From JAEVLT01 sp050496765 (lineage in GTDB: Bacteria > Bacillota > Bacilli > Bacillales > Cytobacillaceae), in contig NZ_JBNWEO010000013.1 in NCBI RefSeq assembly GCF_050496765.1, positions 434,001 through 498,000 on the forward strand: DNA of 64,000 nucleotides, given 5' to 3'. Numbering within the stretch: the first letter of the stretch is position 1; the number at the start of each line of letters is the position of its first letter. The notes below the pieces were generated by a model, which was not told where the DNA came from, did not search any database, and worked only from the letters and a program-made list of their open reading frames with translations. Below are positions 25,646-33,082 of this stretch, piece by piece. A program made the translations under genes and the position numbers.

Positions 25646-26344
25646 ATGAGCTTTCCTTTTAGTGAAAACACCCTTGTGAAAGATATTGTCAATGAACTGC
25701 CAAAATCAAGTGATTTATTTAAAAAACACCGAATCGATTTCTGCTGCGGCGGAAATATTCCACTTGCAAATGCTGCCGAGGAAAGAGGACTTGATCCAAA
25801 AACAATTGTTGCCGAGCTGCAAACTCTTTTCACGGCAAGCGAACCAAACGAAAATGAAATGGAAGAATGGATTCATTCCGATACACGTTCATTAATCGAG
25901 CATATTGTTTTAGCATACCATCGCCCACTTGAAGAAGAGCTAGCAATGTTAAGCCCGTATGTAACAAAAGTTGCCCGTGTTCACGGGGAGAACCATCCTG
26001 AGCTTTTAAAAGTTTATGAACTGTTTTATGCCTTTAAAAAGGAAATGCTCGAACACACGGCAAAAGAAGAGGAAACAGTATTCCCGCTTATTCAACAGCT
26101 AAATGATGGCACCGCACCCAACCGGGAAGAAGCGATCAACGCGATTGTTGAATTGGAAAAAGAACATGATGCCGCAGGGGCAATCTTAAAGGAACTGCGT
26201 GATGTAACAGCAGATTACGAACTTCCTTTTGACGCTTGCGGTACATATCGTTTAGTATACAAGCGCCTGGAGGCACTCGAAGAACAAACTTTTATGCATG
26301 TCCATTTAGAAAATAACATTCTCTTCCCGCGCTATACAAACTAA
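25646..26344 (+). CDS. ric: iron-sulfur cluster repair di-iron protein (ScdA/YtfE/RIC)
   Basis: Cytoplasmic protein that repairs iron-sulfur centres damaged by nitric oxide or oxidants. 232 residues: the ScdA-N domain with adjacent Cys33-Cys34 (RIDFCCGGN) and a hemerythrin-like four-helix domain supplying di-iron ligands (EHIVLAYHRP, ARVHGENHPEL, EMLEHTAKEEETVFP, ELEKEHDAAG, HVHLENNILFP). Strong ribosome site AAGGAGG. The Fnr site at -41.5 fits expression when nitrite or NO is formed during anaerobic growth. It lies between moeA and moaA. Confidence 0.94.
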   Translation: MSFPFSENTLVKDIVNELPKSSDLFKKHRIDFCCGGNIPLANAAEERGLDPKTIVAELQTLFTASEPNENEMEEWIHSDTRSLIEHIVLAYHRPLEEELAMLSPYVTKVARVHGENHPELLKVYELFYAFKKEMLEHTAKEEETVFPLIQQLNDGTAPNREEAINAIVELEKEHDAAGAILKELRDVTADYELPFDACGTYRLVYKRLEALEEQTFMHVHLENNILFPRYTN

Positions 26345-26350
26345 GAAGGC

Positions 26351-26384
26351 GAACGCCTGCTGCCGATTATGGCAGCAGGCGTTC
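26351..26384 (+). terminator. ric terminator
   Basis: Fourteen-base stem GAACGCCTGCTGCC / GGCAGCAGGCGTTC, followed by ATTATTTT. Confidence 0.8.
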
Positions 26385-26393
26385 ATTATTTTA

Positions 26394-26462
26394 AAGAAAA
26401 CTTGCCGATTGTCGAGCCTTTGGCTAAATGAAAACTCGCCGACTGGCGAGTCCTTTGGCTAA
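26394..26462 (+). repeat. hairpin-bounded repeat, copy B (two solo 5' hairpins in tandem)
   Basis: Two 33-36-bp pieces in a row. The first is degenerate (GAAAACTTGCCGATTGTCGAG); the second is canonical (AAATGAAAACTCGCCGACTG). Each ends CCTTTGGCTAAA. Only the 5' hairpin part of the element is present. Confidence 0.8.
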
Positions 26463-26463
26463 A

Positions 26464-26495
26464 AAAGATGGGCCGCATCCAGCAAGCCCATCTTT
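26464..26495 (-). terminator. moaA terminator
   Basis: Stem AAAGATGGGC / GCCCATCTTT with a 12-nt loop just past the moaA stop; T-run TTTTTTAGCC on the minus strand. Confidence 0.8.
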
Positions 26496-26501
26496 CCTAA
26501 G

Positions 26502-27518
26502 TTAACCGCCAATATAGGACATTTCGATCTTTTTCCGGTTAGAAGCTGTCGCTAACGTCCTTTCATCCGAATAACGGTCTTTGCGGCCGCCCCAGATATC
26601 AATGATTCGATTGCGAAGCTCTTCTTCTGTAGCCCCGTTTCTCATCATATTTCGGATATCATGGCCATTTCCGTTAAACAAACAAGTAAAGATTTGTCCG
26701 TTCGCTGACAGCCGTGCCCGAGTACAGCTGCTGCAGAACGATTCCGAAACCGATGTAATAAAGCCGACATCCACTTTCGTTCCTTTGTAATGATACAGCT
26801 TCGCCACTTCACCAAAATAAGCAGGTTCAACGGGTTCCAACTCATACTGTTGTTTTAACAGCTGATAAATTTCCTTCTTCGTAACAACGTCATCCATTTT
26901 CCAGCCGTTTGTTGAGCCGACATCCATGTATTCAATAAACCGAAGTTGCAGACCTTCTCGCTTGCAAAAATCGGCCATTGGAATAATTTCTGAATCGTTT
27001 AAGCCTTTTTTTACAACCATATTAATTTTAACGCCCAATCCAGCCTTTTTTGCCGCTTCAATTCCGTCAAGCACCGGCTTTGTACCTACTTTCCGGCCGT
27101 TAATTTTGCCAAACAGTTCATCATTGAGACTATCAAGGCTGATATTCACCCTTTTAAGTCCTGCTTTTTTCAAATCACCGGCAAGCTTTGGAAGCATTAC
27201 ACCATTTGTCGTTAACCCGATATCCGACAATCCTTCAATTTTTGAAAGCTTCTCAACTAGCAGGGGCAAGTCCTTTCTGAGAAGGGGTTCACCGCCAGTT
27301 AAGCGGATTTTTTCAACTCCAAGCTGAACGAAAAGAGTTGAAATCCGTTCAATTTCTTCATATGTTAACAAAGCACTTTTCGGCAAGAAGGCAAATTCCG
27401 GTCCAAATTGATCGGCCGGCATACAATATTGGCAGCGAAAATTGCAGCGGTCAATGACTGAAATCCTTAGATCCCTTAAAGGCCTGTTTAATGTATCTTT
27501 AATAATGGTTTTTCCCAT
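26502..27518 (-). CDS. moaA: GTP 3',8-cyclase MoaA
   Basis: Radical SAM enzyme that starts molybdopterin synthesis by converting GTP to the 3',8-cyclo intermediate. 338 residues: the SAM cluster Cys25, Cys29, Cys32 (DRCNFRCQYCMP), TGGEPLLR, a second cluster SFCSSCTRARL...FTC at the C-terminal side, and the conserved terminal GG. ATG 27518 (MGKTIIKD) is chosen since GGAGTTGAT precedes it. Divergent from the second fnr gene. Fnr site at -41.5 in the promoter. Confidence 0.96.
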   Translation of the reverse strand: MGKTIIKDTLNRPLRDLRISVIDRCNFRCQYCMPADQFGPEFAFLPKSALLTYEEIERISTLFVQLGVEKIRLTGGEPLLRKDLPLLVEKLSKIEGLSDIGLTTNGVMLPKLAGDLKKAGLKRVNISLDSLNDELFGKINGRKVGTKPVLDGIEAAKKAGLGVKINMVVKKGLNDSEIIPMADFCKREGLQLRFIEYMDVGSTNGWKMDDVVTKKEIYQLLKQQYELEPVEPAYFGEVAKLYHYKGTKVDVGFITSVSESFCSSCTRARLSANGQIFTCLFNGNGHDIRNMMRNGATEEELRNRIIDIWGGRKDRYSDERTLATASNRKKIEMSYIGG

Positions 27519-27877
27519 ATTTATCAACTCCATTATTTTAAAAACCAGTTATCCGGCACATTTCGGAAGCAAGATAACAGTTAATTTTTTCCCTTAAAAA
27601 ACTTTCTTAGCTCTATACTTATGTTGCCAACTATGATTTATTCGGCAAGCTAATCTCTTATTTTACTTTCTCATTTACCCTGTCGATGTAAAGATTATCA
27701 CATTTCGCTTCAAAAAAACATTTTTTTCAAAAGTTTTCACTATATTGTCATTGTTAATATCTTTTATTTGGCTAATCTTGAGCTACAATGGTTTTAGAAA
27801 TGAATTTATCTAGTTCAGCAGTGATGAAACTGTTTGCCTGTAGGCAATTTTTATCATGAAGAAGAAGGTGTAGATGA
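27519..27877. other. divergent promoter region between moaA and the second fnr
   Basis: Holds the moaA Fnr promoter (27660-27702, separate entry). On the plus strand TACAAT (27784-27789) may be the -10 of the second fnr gene, with no good -35 and no Fnr palindrome at -41.5. The rest is AT-rich. Confidence 0.45.
27660..27702 (-). promoter_or_regulatory. Fnr-type promoter of moaA
   Basis: TGTGATAATCTTTACA (27702-27687), left half perfect and right half TTACA, centred 29.5 bp before -10 TAAAAT (27665-27660). Same geometry as the ywiC and ric promoters. Confidence 0.72.
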
Positions 27878-28576
27878 ATGATGACGAATATGAAAGCCAC
27901 TCACTCCATTCAAATTAAAGAGCTGCTTCGGTTTGCTGACCGAAAATTCACAGCGGATCGCGGAACTTATTTGTTTCAAGAAGGAATGAAAGCAGAAGAG
28001 CTTTACATCATCTTGTCCGGTAAAGTTCAAATCAGCAAAATTACTTCTGACGGCCGGGAACTGTCCTTACGTATTTGTGGTGCGAATGATATTTGCGGCG
28101 AACTCACTTTATTTACCGATGAACCTAAATTTTTACTAAGCGCAAAAGTTCTGGAAACAACTGAGGTTGCCGCCATTCGAAAAGATTTCCTTGAAACGGA
28201 AATTTTTCAAGATAGCACTCTTGCATTTGAATTTATGAAATGGATGAGCGACCATTTTCGCAAAACACAAACAAAATTTCGCGATCTTGTCTTAAACGGG
28301 AAACGCGGCGCTTTATTTTCGACCTTAATTCGCATGTCCAATAGCTATGGAGTAAAGCAAAAGGACGGAATCCTAATCGATCTGCCTTTAACCAACCAGG
28401 AGCTTGCCAATTTTTGCGGCACCTCCAGAGAAAGTACAAACCGCATCTTAAGTGAATTAAAACGGGATCAGATCATTTCGATAAAAAAAGGGAAAATTTC
28501 AATCCTTGATCTGCAGTATTTGAAAGATGAAATCGGTTGCGAAAATTGCCCGGCGGTTTATTGCAGCATCGAATAG
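27878..28576 (+). CDS. Crp/Fnr-family regulator (Fnr paralogue 2)
   Basis: Second Bacillus-type Fnr, 232 residues, collinear with the gene at 21941: beta-roll sensor, the shared EFMKWMS dimer helix, HTH LTNQELANFCGTSRESTNRILS, and the C-terminal cluster Cys221, Cys224, Cys229 (CENCPAVYC). Asp136 in FRDL is the candidate fourth ligand. The two paralogues share most of the helix and HTH core (for example FRDLVL, STLIR, SNSYG) but differ in the recognition helix (SREVVNR against SRESTNR) and the sensor domain, suggesting related but distinct targets or signals. ATG with GAAGGTG upstream. Its own promoter lacks an obvious Fnr site. Confidence 0.88.
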   Translation: MMTNMKATHSIQIKELLRFADRKFTADRGTYLFQEGMKAEELYIILSGKVQISKITSDGRELSLRICGANDICGELTLFTDEPKFLLSAKVLETTEVAAIRKDFLETEIFQDSTLAFEFMKWMSDHFRKTQTKFRDLVLNGKRGALFSTLIRMSNSYGVKQKDGILIDLPLTNQELANFCGTSRESTNRILSELKRDQIISIKKGKISILDLQYLKDEIGCENCPAVYCSIE

Positions 28577-28583
28577 TTTTTGA

Positions 28584-28617
28584 TAAAGAAGGGACGGCAT
28601 CTGCCGCCCCTCTTTTT
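28584..28617 (+). terminator. terminator after the second fnr
   Basis: Stem GGGACGGCA / TGCCGCCCC flanked by AAAGAA and TCTTTTT; it also lies at the 3' end of the convergent radical SAM gene. Confidence 0.7.
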
Positions 28618-28643
28618 ATTGATCAAATGCTGACCCAGTTTTT

Positions 28644-29771
28644 TTACCCTTGCATTTGTTTTTCCCTTAATGCTTTCGGGATATAAATGCAAAAAGGTTC
28701 GCTTTCTAAATAATCTCCTGTGACCGCATATGCTCTTGATCTTGACCCGCCGCACACATGGCGGAATTCGCAAACACCGCATTTCCCTTTATAAAGATCC
28801 GGATTGCGCAGCGATTTAAAAATCGGCGATTCACGGTAAATTTCAGCGAGCGGCGTTTCGCGTATATTCCCTGCTTTTACCGGTAAAAGCCCGCTCGGAT
28901 ATACGTCGCCAATATGGGAAATAAACACAAAGCCGTTCCCATCGTTTACCCCTTTTGGCGCCCGGCCAAGCCCGTCAATCGAGCCGGTTAATCCCTGTTC
29001 AGTCAAGGCATTTAAATAGTTGATTTCCTGCCTCTGGTCTTTTGCCTCCCGCATTTTTTGCTGGATCACAACACGCCGGTAGTGCTGTGCTGCCGTGGTT
29101 TTAATGTCAAAGGAAACACGCTTGCTCAAATCATACAGCCACCTGAATACTTTTTCATGCTCTACCGGTGAAATCATGTCTGATTCCTGTCCTCTTCCTG
29201 TTGGCACGAGGAAAAAGACACTCCAGAGCACACAGTTTAATTCTTCTACTACTTTTGCCATTTCATCTAAAAAATCAATATTGTACCGGGATATTACGGT
29301 ATTGATTTGCACCGGAATCTCCAGCTCATGCAAATACTTAATTCTTTCAAGCGTAAGCTTGAATGAACCAGCTGTCCCTCGGAAATGGTCGTGAATTTCT
29401 GCCGTCGGCCCGTCAAGGCTGAATGCCCAGCGAGAAAGGCCTACTTCTTTCGCTTTTTCGATGGCTTCTTTTGTCACATTCGGCGTAGCGCTCGGTGTCA
29501 TCGATACACGTACACCTTTATCCACCGCATATTTGGCAATATCAAAAACGTCTTCTCGCATCAACGGATCTCCGCCCGTAAAAACAAGCATCGGATTGTT
29601 CATTTCATCTAGTTGATCAATTAATTGCTTGCCTTCTTCAAATGTAAGCTCCCTAGGGTCTCGGCGGTATTGCGCTTCAGCACGGCAATGAAGGCACTTT
29701 AGTTGACATGCCCGGGTCAACTCCCAAATCACAATAAACGGATCCTGATTAAAATCACGGTTGAATACCAA
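28644..29771 (-). CDS. radical SAM/SPASM protein (NirJ-like, BA_1875-type)
   Basis: 375-residue radical SAM enzyme. The N-terminal cluster is Cys22-x3-Cys26-x2-Cys29 (TRACQLKCLHC); TGGDPLMR follows near 65. The C-terminal SPASM domain has several Cys (GKCGVCEFRHVCGG ... EPFCIY) for auxiliary iron-sulfur clusters. It resembles the heme-related NirJ/AhbD group and the firmicute TIGR04053 family, whose substrate is not established; this is a family-level guess. Start is TTG behind GGGGGCG. An Fnr site at -41.5 ties it to anaerobic growth. No peptide precursor gene was seen beside it. Confidence 0.85.
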   Translation of the reverse strand: MVFNRDFNQDPFIVIWELTRACQLKCLHCRAEAQYRRDPRELTFEEGKQLIDQLDEMNNPMLVFTGGDPLMREDVFDIAKYAVDKGVRVSMTPSATPNVTKEAIEKAKEVGLSRWAFSLDGPTAEIHDHFRGTAGSFKLTLERIKYLHELEIPVQINTVISRYNIDFLDEMAKVVEELNCVLWSVFFLVPTGRGQESDMISPVEHEKVFRWLYDLSKRVSFDIKTTAAQHYRRVVIQQKMREAKDQRQEINYLNALTEQGLTGSIDGLGRAPKGVNDGNGFVFISHIGDVYPSGLLPVKAGNIRETPLAEIYRESPIFKSLRNPDLYKGKCGVCEFRHVCGGSRSRAYAVTGDYLESEPFCIYIPKALREKQMQG

Positions 29772-29813
29772 TTGTAACGCCCCCTAAAAACGGCTAACGC
29801 CTATCTATTTCTT

Positions 29814-29856
29814 ATTATAGAGGGCTTTTGTTCCAGAAAAAGTGAATTACCTCACT
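29814..29856 (-). promoter_or_regulatory. Fnr-type promoter of the radical SAM gene
   Basis: Palindrome AGTGAGGTAATTCACT (29856-29841), half-sites AGTGA/TCACT, centred 29.5 bp before -10 TATAAT (29819-29814). Same spacing as the other three Fnr promoters. Confidence 0.8.
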
Positions 29857-29899
29857 ATCTTCGGGAATAAAAAGAAAAGGCAGCGAATCCTTTTTTCTT

Positions 29900-29972
29900 C
29901 CAATAAGAAAAACCGGGCAAAAACCGCCCGGTCCTTTTTAGTTTGGCTGATAAACGGAGTCTGTTGATTTCC
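29900..29972 (-). repeat. dispersed terminator-bearing repeat (inverted partner at 38986)
   Basis: About 73 bp nearly identical to the reverse complement of 38986-39059. It contains the hairpin CCGGGC / GCCCGG (29913-29931) between CCAATAAG and GTCTGTTGATTTCC. It continues into CACTCCAGGCACTCGCTTTCC, a sequence I recall as a frequent intergenic repeat of Bacillaceae. Confidence 0.8.
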
Positions 29973-30010
29973 ACTCCAGGCACTCGCTTTCCGGGGGGCG
30001 TTCCGGTGAA

Positions 30011-30612
30011 GCCAGTAGTGACCGGTTTGGCCTGAAAAGTTGGAGAAGCGGGCATTACGGGAGCTAGTAATGACCGCTTAGGCCTGAAAAATAGGAACAT
30101 TGGGCATTAGAGAAGCTAGTAATGACCGGTTTACCCTGAAAAATTGGAGAAGCGGGCATTACGGGAGCTAGTAATGACCGCTTAGGCCTGAAAAATAGGA
30201 ACATTGGGCATTAGGGAAGCTAGTAATGACCGGTTTACCCTGAAAAATTGGAGAAGCGGGCATTAGGGAAGCTAGTAATGACCGGTTTACCCTAAAAAAT
30301 TGGAGAAGCGGGCATTACGGGAGCTAGTAATGCCCGCTTAGGCCTGAAAAATAGGAACATTGGGCATTAGAGAAGCTAGTAATGACCGGTTTACCCTAAA
30401 AAATAGGAACATTGGGCATTACGGGAGCTAGTAATGACCGGTTTGGCCTGAAAAATTGGAACATTGGGCATTAGAGAAGCTAGTAATGACCGGTTTGGCC
30501 TGAAAAGTTGGAGAAGCGGGCATTACGGGAGCTAGTAATGACCGCTTAGGCCTGAAAAATAGGAACATTGGGCATTAGAGAAGCTAGTAATGACCGGTTT
30601 ACCCTGAAAAAT
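30011..30612. repeat. 52-bp tandem repeat array, about 11.6 units
   Basis: Units start with GCTAGTAATGACCG at 30063 and every 52 bp to 30583; the first unit (30011) is slightly diverged and the last is truncated at 30612. Two unit types alternate: one with CCGGTTTACCCTG and GGAGAAGCGGGCATTA, the other with CCGCTTAGGCCTG and GGAACATTGGGCATTA, giving a 104-bp higher-order period over part of the array. Unit junctions form hairpins (GGGCATTAC / GTAATGxCC), perfect over 12 bp at 30307-30338. There are no spacers, and 52 is not a multiple of 3, so it is neither CRISPR nor coding. Confidence 0.95.
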
Positions 30613-30614
30613 TA

Positions 30615-30801
30615 TAAAGAAAACTCGCCGATTGGCGAGCCTTTGGCGGTTCAATGAGGCGTAGTTGCCCTTTACCACCGTCCCGGGCCTTCGCCTGACT
30701 AGGGCACCCTCGAAAAAGCTGTCGCTTTTCCTTCGTGCGATGATGAAGCTGCCGAAGAATTCCTTATCCTTGCCCGTCGTGCGTTCAGAATTTATGGATA
30801 T
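30615..30801 (+). repeat. hairpin-bounded repeat, copy C (long diverged form)
   Basis: Starts GAAAACTCGCCGATTGGCGAG right after the 52-bp array and ends CGTCGTGCGTTCAGAATTTA. The middle is longer and different from the other copies, but retains TCGCCTGACTAGG. Confidence 0.75.
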
Positions 30802-30803
30802 AC

Positions 30804-30832
30804 AAAAAACAGCAGTTTGCCTGCTGTTTTTT
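30804..30832 (-). terminator. yitW terminator
   Basis: Stem AAAAAACAGCAG / CTGCTGTTTTTT directly after the yitW stop. Confidence 0.85.
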
Positions 30833-30838
30833 CCTTGA

Positions 30839-31147
30839 TTAACGGATTCCTAGTGCGATTTTTGCGTATCTTGACATCATGTCTTTATTCCATGGTGGAT
30901 TAAAGACAATGTTGACCTCAACATCATTAATTTCCGGAATGTCTGCAAGAGCTCGTTTGACTTGATCGACAATTGTTCCGGCAAGCGGGCAGCCAATCGC
31001 TGTTAACGTCATCGTAACCGTCACAACACCTGCTTCATCCATTTCGATATTGTATACCAATCCCAAATTGACAATATCAATGCCCAATTCAGGGTCAATG
31101 ACCAATTCAAGGGCACCCAGCATATTTTCCTTTAATTCTTCATTCAT
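30839..31147 (-). CDS. yitW: MIP18/DUF59-family iron-sulfur assembly factor YitW
   Basis: 102-residue DUF59 protein related to SufT/PaaD, thought to assist iron-sulfur cluster assembly or delivery. It shows the family core DPELGIDIVNLGLVY (18-32), the T-x-x-x-C-P motif TAIGCPLAG with Cys near 54, and a C-terminal NPPWNKDMMS. It overlaps the end of yitV by 8 nt and has its own GGGAGTG ribosome site inside yitV, so the two form one operon, as in B. subtilis. Confidence 0.9.
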   Translation of the reverse strand: MNEELKENMLGALELVIDPELGIDIVNLGLVYNIEMDEAGVVTVTMTLTAIGCPLAGTIVDQVKRALADIPEINDVEVNIVFNPPWNKDMMSRYAKIALGIR

Positions 31148-31967
31148 AAATGTTCACTCCCACTCTGTTCGTTTCCCGCGTCTTTTGTGGAGACCGGTTA
31201 TTGAGATATTGCTTAAACCAATCAACCGCAGCTTCAACACCGGCTATGCTGACATTGTGTCCAGCATGCTCGTCCGAAATAAAAGCAAGCTTTTCCTCGT
31301 TTCCGGAGTACATCTTGCGGATGGATTCGAAAAATCCACGGGTTAGTTCATAAGGAACCATTGGATCCTTTTTACCATGCCAAAACAGCAATGGCCGATT
31401 GGCAAGCTTTTGCGGCTGAAGGCTTAAATCGTATTGACGGATTGCTGCGATTTGCTCTTTGATTTCTTCGTCTGTGAAAGGGAGATGAATTCCTTGTTTT
31501 TTTAATTGCTCTAGCTGCCAATAAGAAAATTTCTCATATGCAGGCATACCCATTAAACTGACAGCCGCTTTGATCCATGGATATTGGGTTAAGGCACCGA
31601 GAGCAGCGATCCCGCCCATTGACGTTCCAGCAACGCCAACCTCGCCATCCATTATCAATTCTTTTTGATCATAATGTTCTTTCACACTTTTGATCTCTTC
31701 AATCGTTGCCAAGACAATTTCCCAAAAGCGTTGATAAAAATCTTCTGGTTTTAAACCCTTGGTTCTTTCCCCGTGGTATAACGCTTCCGGCAGGACGACG
31801 CGAAAACCGGCATCTGCCAATAGATACGCATAATGCAAATTTCGTTCCTTTACGCTTGTAAATCCATGGATAAAAATAATCAACGGCAGCTTTTGCCAGC
31901 GCGCATCGTGCTCGGCAACATGAAGGAGCGGAATCCCTTCGATCCGTTCCTTTTCAATGATGATCAA
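31140..31967 (-). CDS. yitV: alpha/beta hydrolase YitV
   Basis: 275-residue prolyl-oligopeptidase-like hydrolase (substrate unknown): oxyanion region FIHGFTSVKERN, nucleophile elbow GTSMGG (GxSxG), Asp in HGKKDPMVP and His in DEHAGHNVS complete a catalytic triad. A much longer open frame reaches 32237, but GGGAGGG precedes TTG 31967, where similarity to YitV begins (MIIIEKERIEGIPLLHV), so the extension is rejected. Coupled to yitW downstream; divergent from yitU. Confidence 0.88.
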   Translation of the reverse strand: MIIIEKERIEGIPLLHVAEHDARWQKLPLIIFIHGFTSVKERNLHYAYLLADAGFRVVLPEALYHGERTKGLKPEDFYQRFWEIVLATIEEIKSVKEHYDQKELIMDGEVGVAGTSMGGIAALGALTQYPWIKAAVSLMGMPAYEKFSYWQLEQLKKQGIHLPFTDEEIKEQIAAIRQYDLSLQPQKLANRPLLFWHGKKDPMVPYELTRGFFESIRKMYSGNEEKLAFISDEHAGHNVSIAGVEAAVDWFKQYLNNRSPQKTRETNRVGVNIYE

Positions 31968-32166
31968 TATTTTCCCTCCCACAGCATAAAGATAGTATAC
32001 AAGCTGCAAAAAACTTTTTAAGTGAATTTTTTTACAGGTACTATATAAAATTGGTAACATAGTTACCATAAGAAAGAGCAAAAAATCAAATACTAGTTGT
32101 ATTGTAGCACGTTGTTGGCTTTTTTCGAAATCAAATCCACTGAATTTTATTGAAGAAGGAGAAATT

Positions 32167-32979
32167 ATGGCAGATAGACATTTAATTGCGCTCGATTTAG
32201 ACGGTACATTGTTGAAAGATAATAAAACCATATCCAAAAAGACAAAAGAAATAATTCAAAAAGCAAAAGAGTTAGGTCATATTGTAATGATTGCTACCGG
32301 GAGGCCTTTTCGGTCAAGTGAAATGTATTATAACGAACTGGAGCTGAACACCCCCATTGTTAATTTTAACGGCGCTTTTATTCACCATCCAAAAGATCCA
32401 AGCTGGGGATTGTTCCATTCGCCGCTGGATATTCATGTTGCCAAACAAATTATTGATGCCTGCCGCACATTCCAATTTCACAATATCATTGCAGAAGTGA
32501 TGGATGAAGTGTATTTCCATTACCATGATGAAAAATTGTTGGATATTTTCAGCATGGGGAACCCCAAAATTACAACTGGTGACTTGAGTCGATATTTAAC
32601 AGATTCCCCAACAAGCTTGCTCATTCATACAAACGAGGATGATTTGCAAAAAATTCGCCAGCATCTTTCCGACGTGCATGCAGAAGTAATTGAGCAACGC
32701 AGCTGGGCCGCTCCTTGGCATGTAATTGAAATTATTAAAAGCGGTCTCCATAAAGCAATTGGTTTAAAAAAAGCCGCTGACTACTTTGACATTCCCCGAG
32801 AGCGGATTGTGGCATTTGGCGATGAAGACAATGATTTGGAAATGCTTGAATATGCCGGCCGGGGCGTGGCGATGGGAAACGGAATTGATCAAGTGAAAGC
32901 AGTTGCAAACGATGTAACCCTCACAAATGAGGAAGATGGGGTCGGTGTTTATTTGGCAGAATTGTTAAATATTAAATAA
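32167..32979 (+). CDS. yitU: Cof-type HAD hydrolase YitU
   Basis: 270-residue HAD phosphatase of the Cof class (flavin/sugar-phosphate phosphatases; YitU of B. subtilis is reported active on the riboflavin precursor phosphate). Motif I DLDGTLL with Asp10/Asp12, motif II in IATGRPF, a C2 cap (about 85-190), motif III Lys in SGLHKAIGL and motif IV GDEDNDLEML. Ribosome site AAGGAG. Divergent from yitV. Confidence 0.9.
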   Translation: MADRHLIALDLDGTLLKDNKTISKKTKEIIQKAKELGHIVMIATGRPFRSSEMYYNELELNTPIVNFNGAFIHHPKDPSWGLFHSPLDIHVAKQIIDACRTFQFHNIIAEVMDEVYFHYHDEKLLDIFSMGNPKITTGDLSRYLTDSPTSLLIHTNEDDLQKIRQHLSDVHAEVIEQRSWAAPWHVIEIIKSGLHKAIGLKKAADYFDIPRERIVAFGDEDNDLEMLEYAGRGVAMGNGIDQVKAVANDVTLTNEEDGVGVYLAELLNIK

Positions 32980-33082
32980 GACGCTATGGTTCATTGAATA
33001 CCTTCTTACTGGGGCATACTATTTTTGAAACGGCTCAAACGCTGTTTCGGCAAGCTCACGAAACTATTGGAGGGATCCCGAG

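Noticed and set aside
27747..27762. Fnr autoregulation site before the second fnr gene
   Set aside because: The sequence 29.5 bp upstream of the candidate -10 (GTCATTGTTAATATCT) does not fit the palindrome.
30011..30612. CRISPR array
   Set aside because: The 52-bp units are contiguous, with no unique spacers, and no cas genes are present.
31968..32237. N-terminal extension of yitV (90 extra residues)
   Set aside because: The extension has no ribosome site and low-complexity content; TTG 31967 has GGGAGGG upstream and matches the YitV start.
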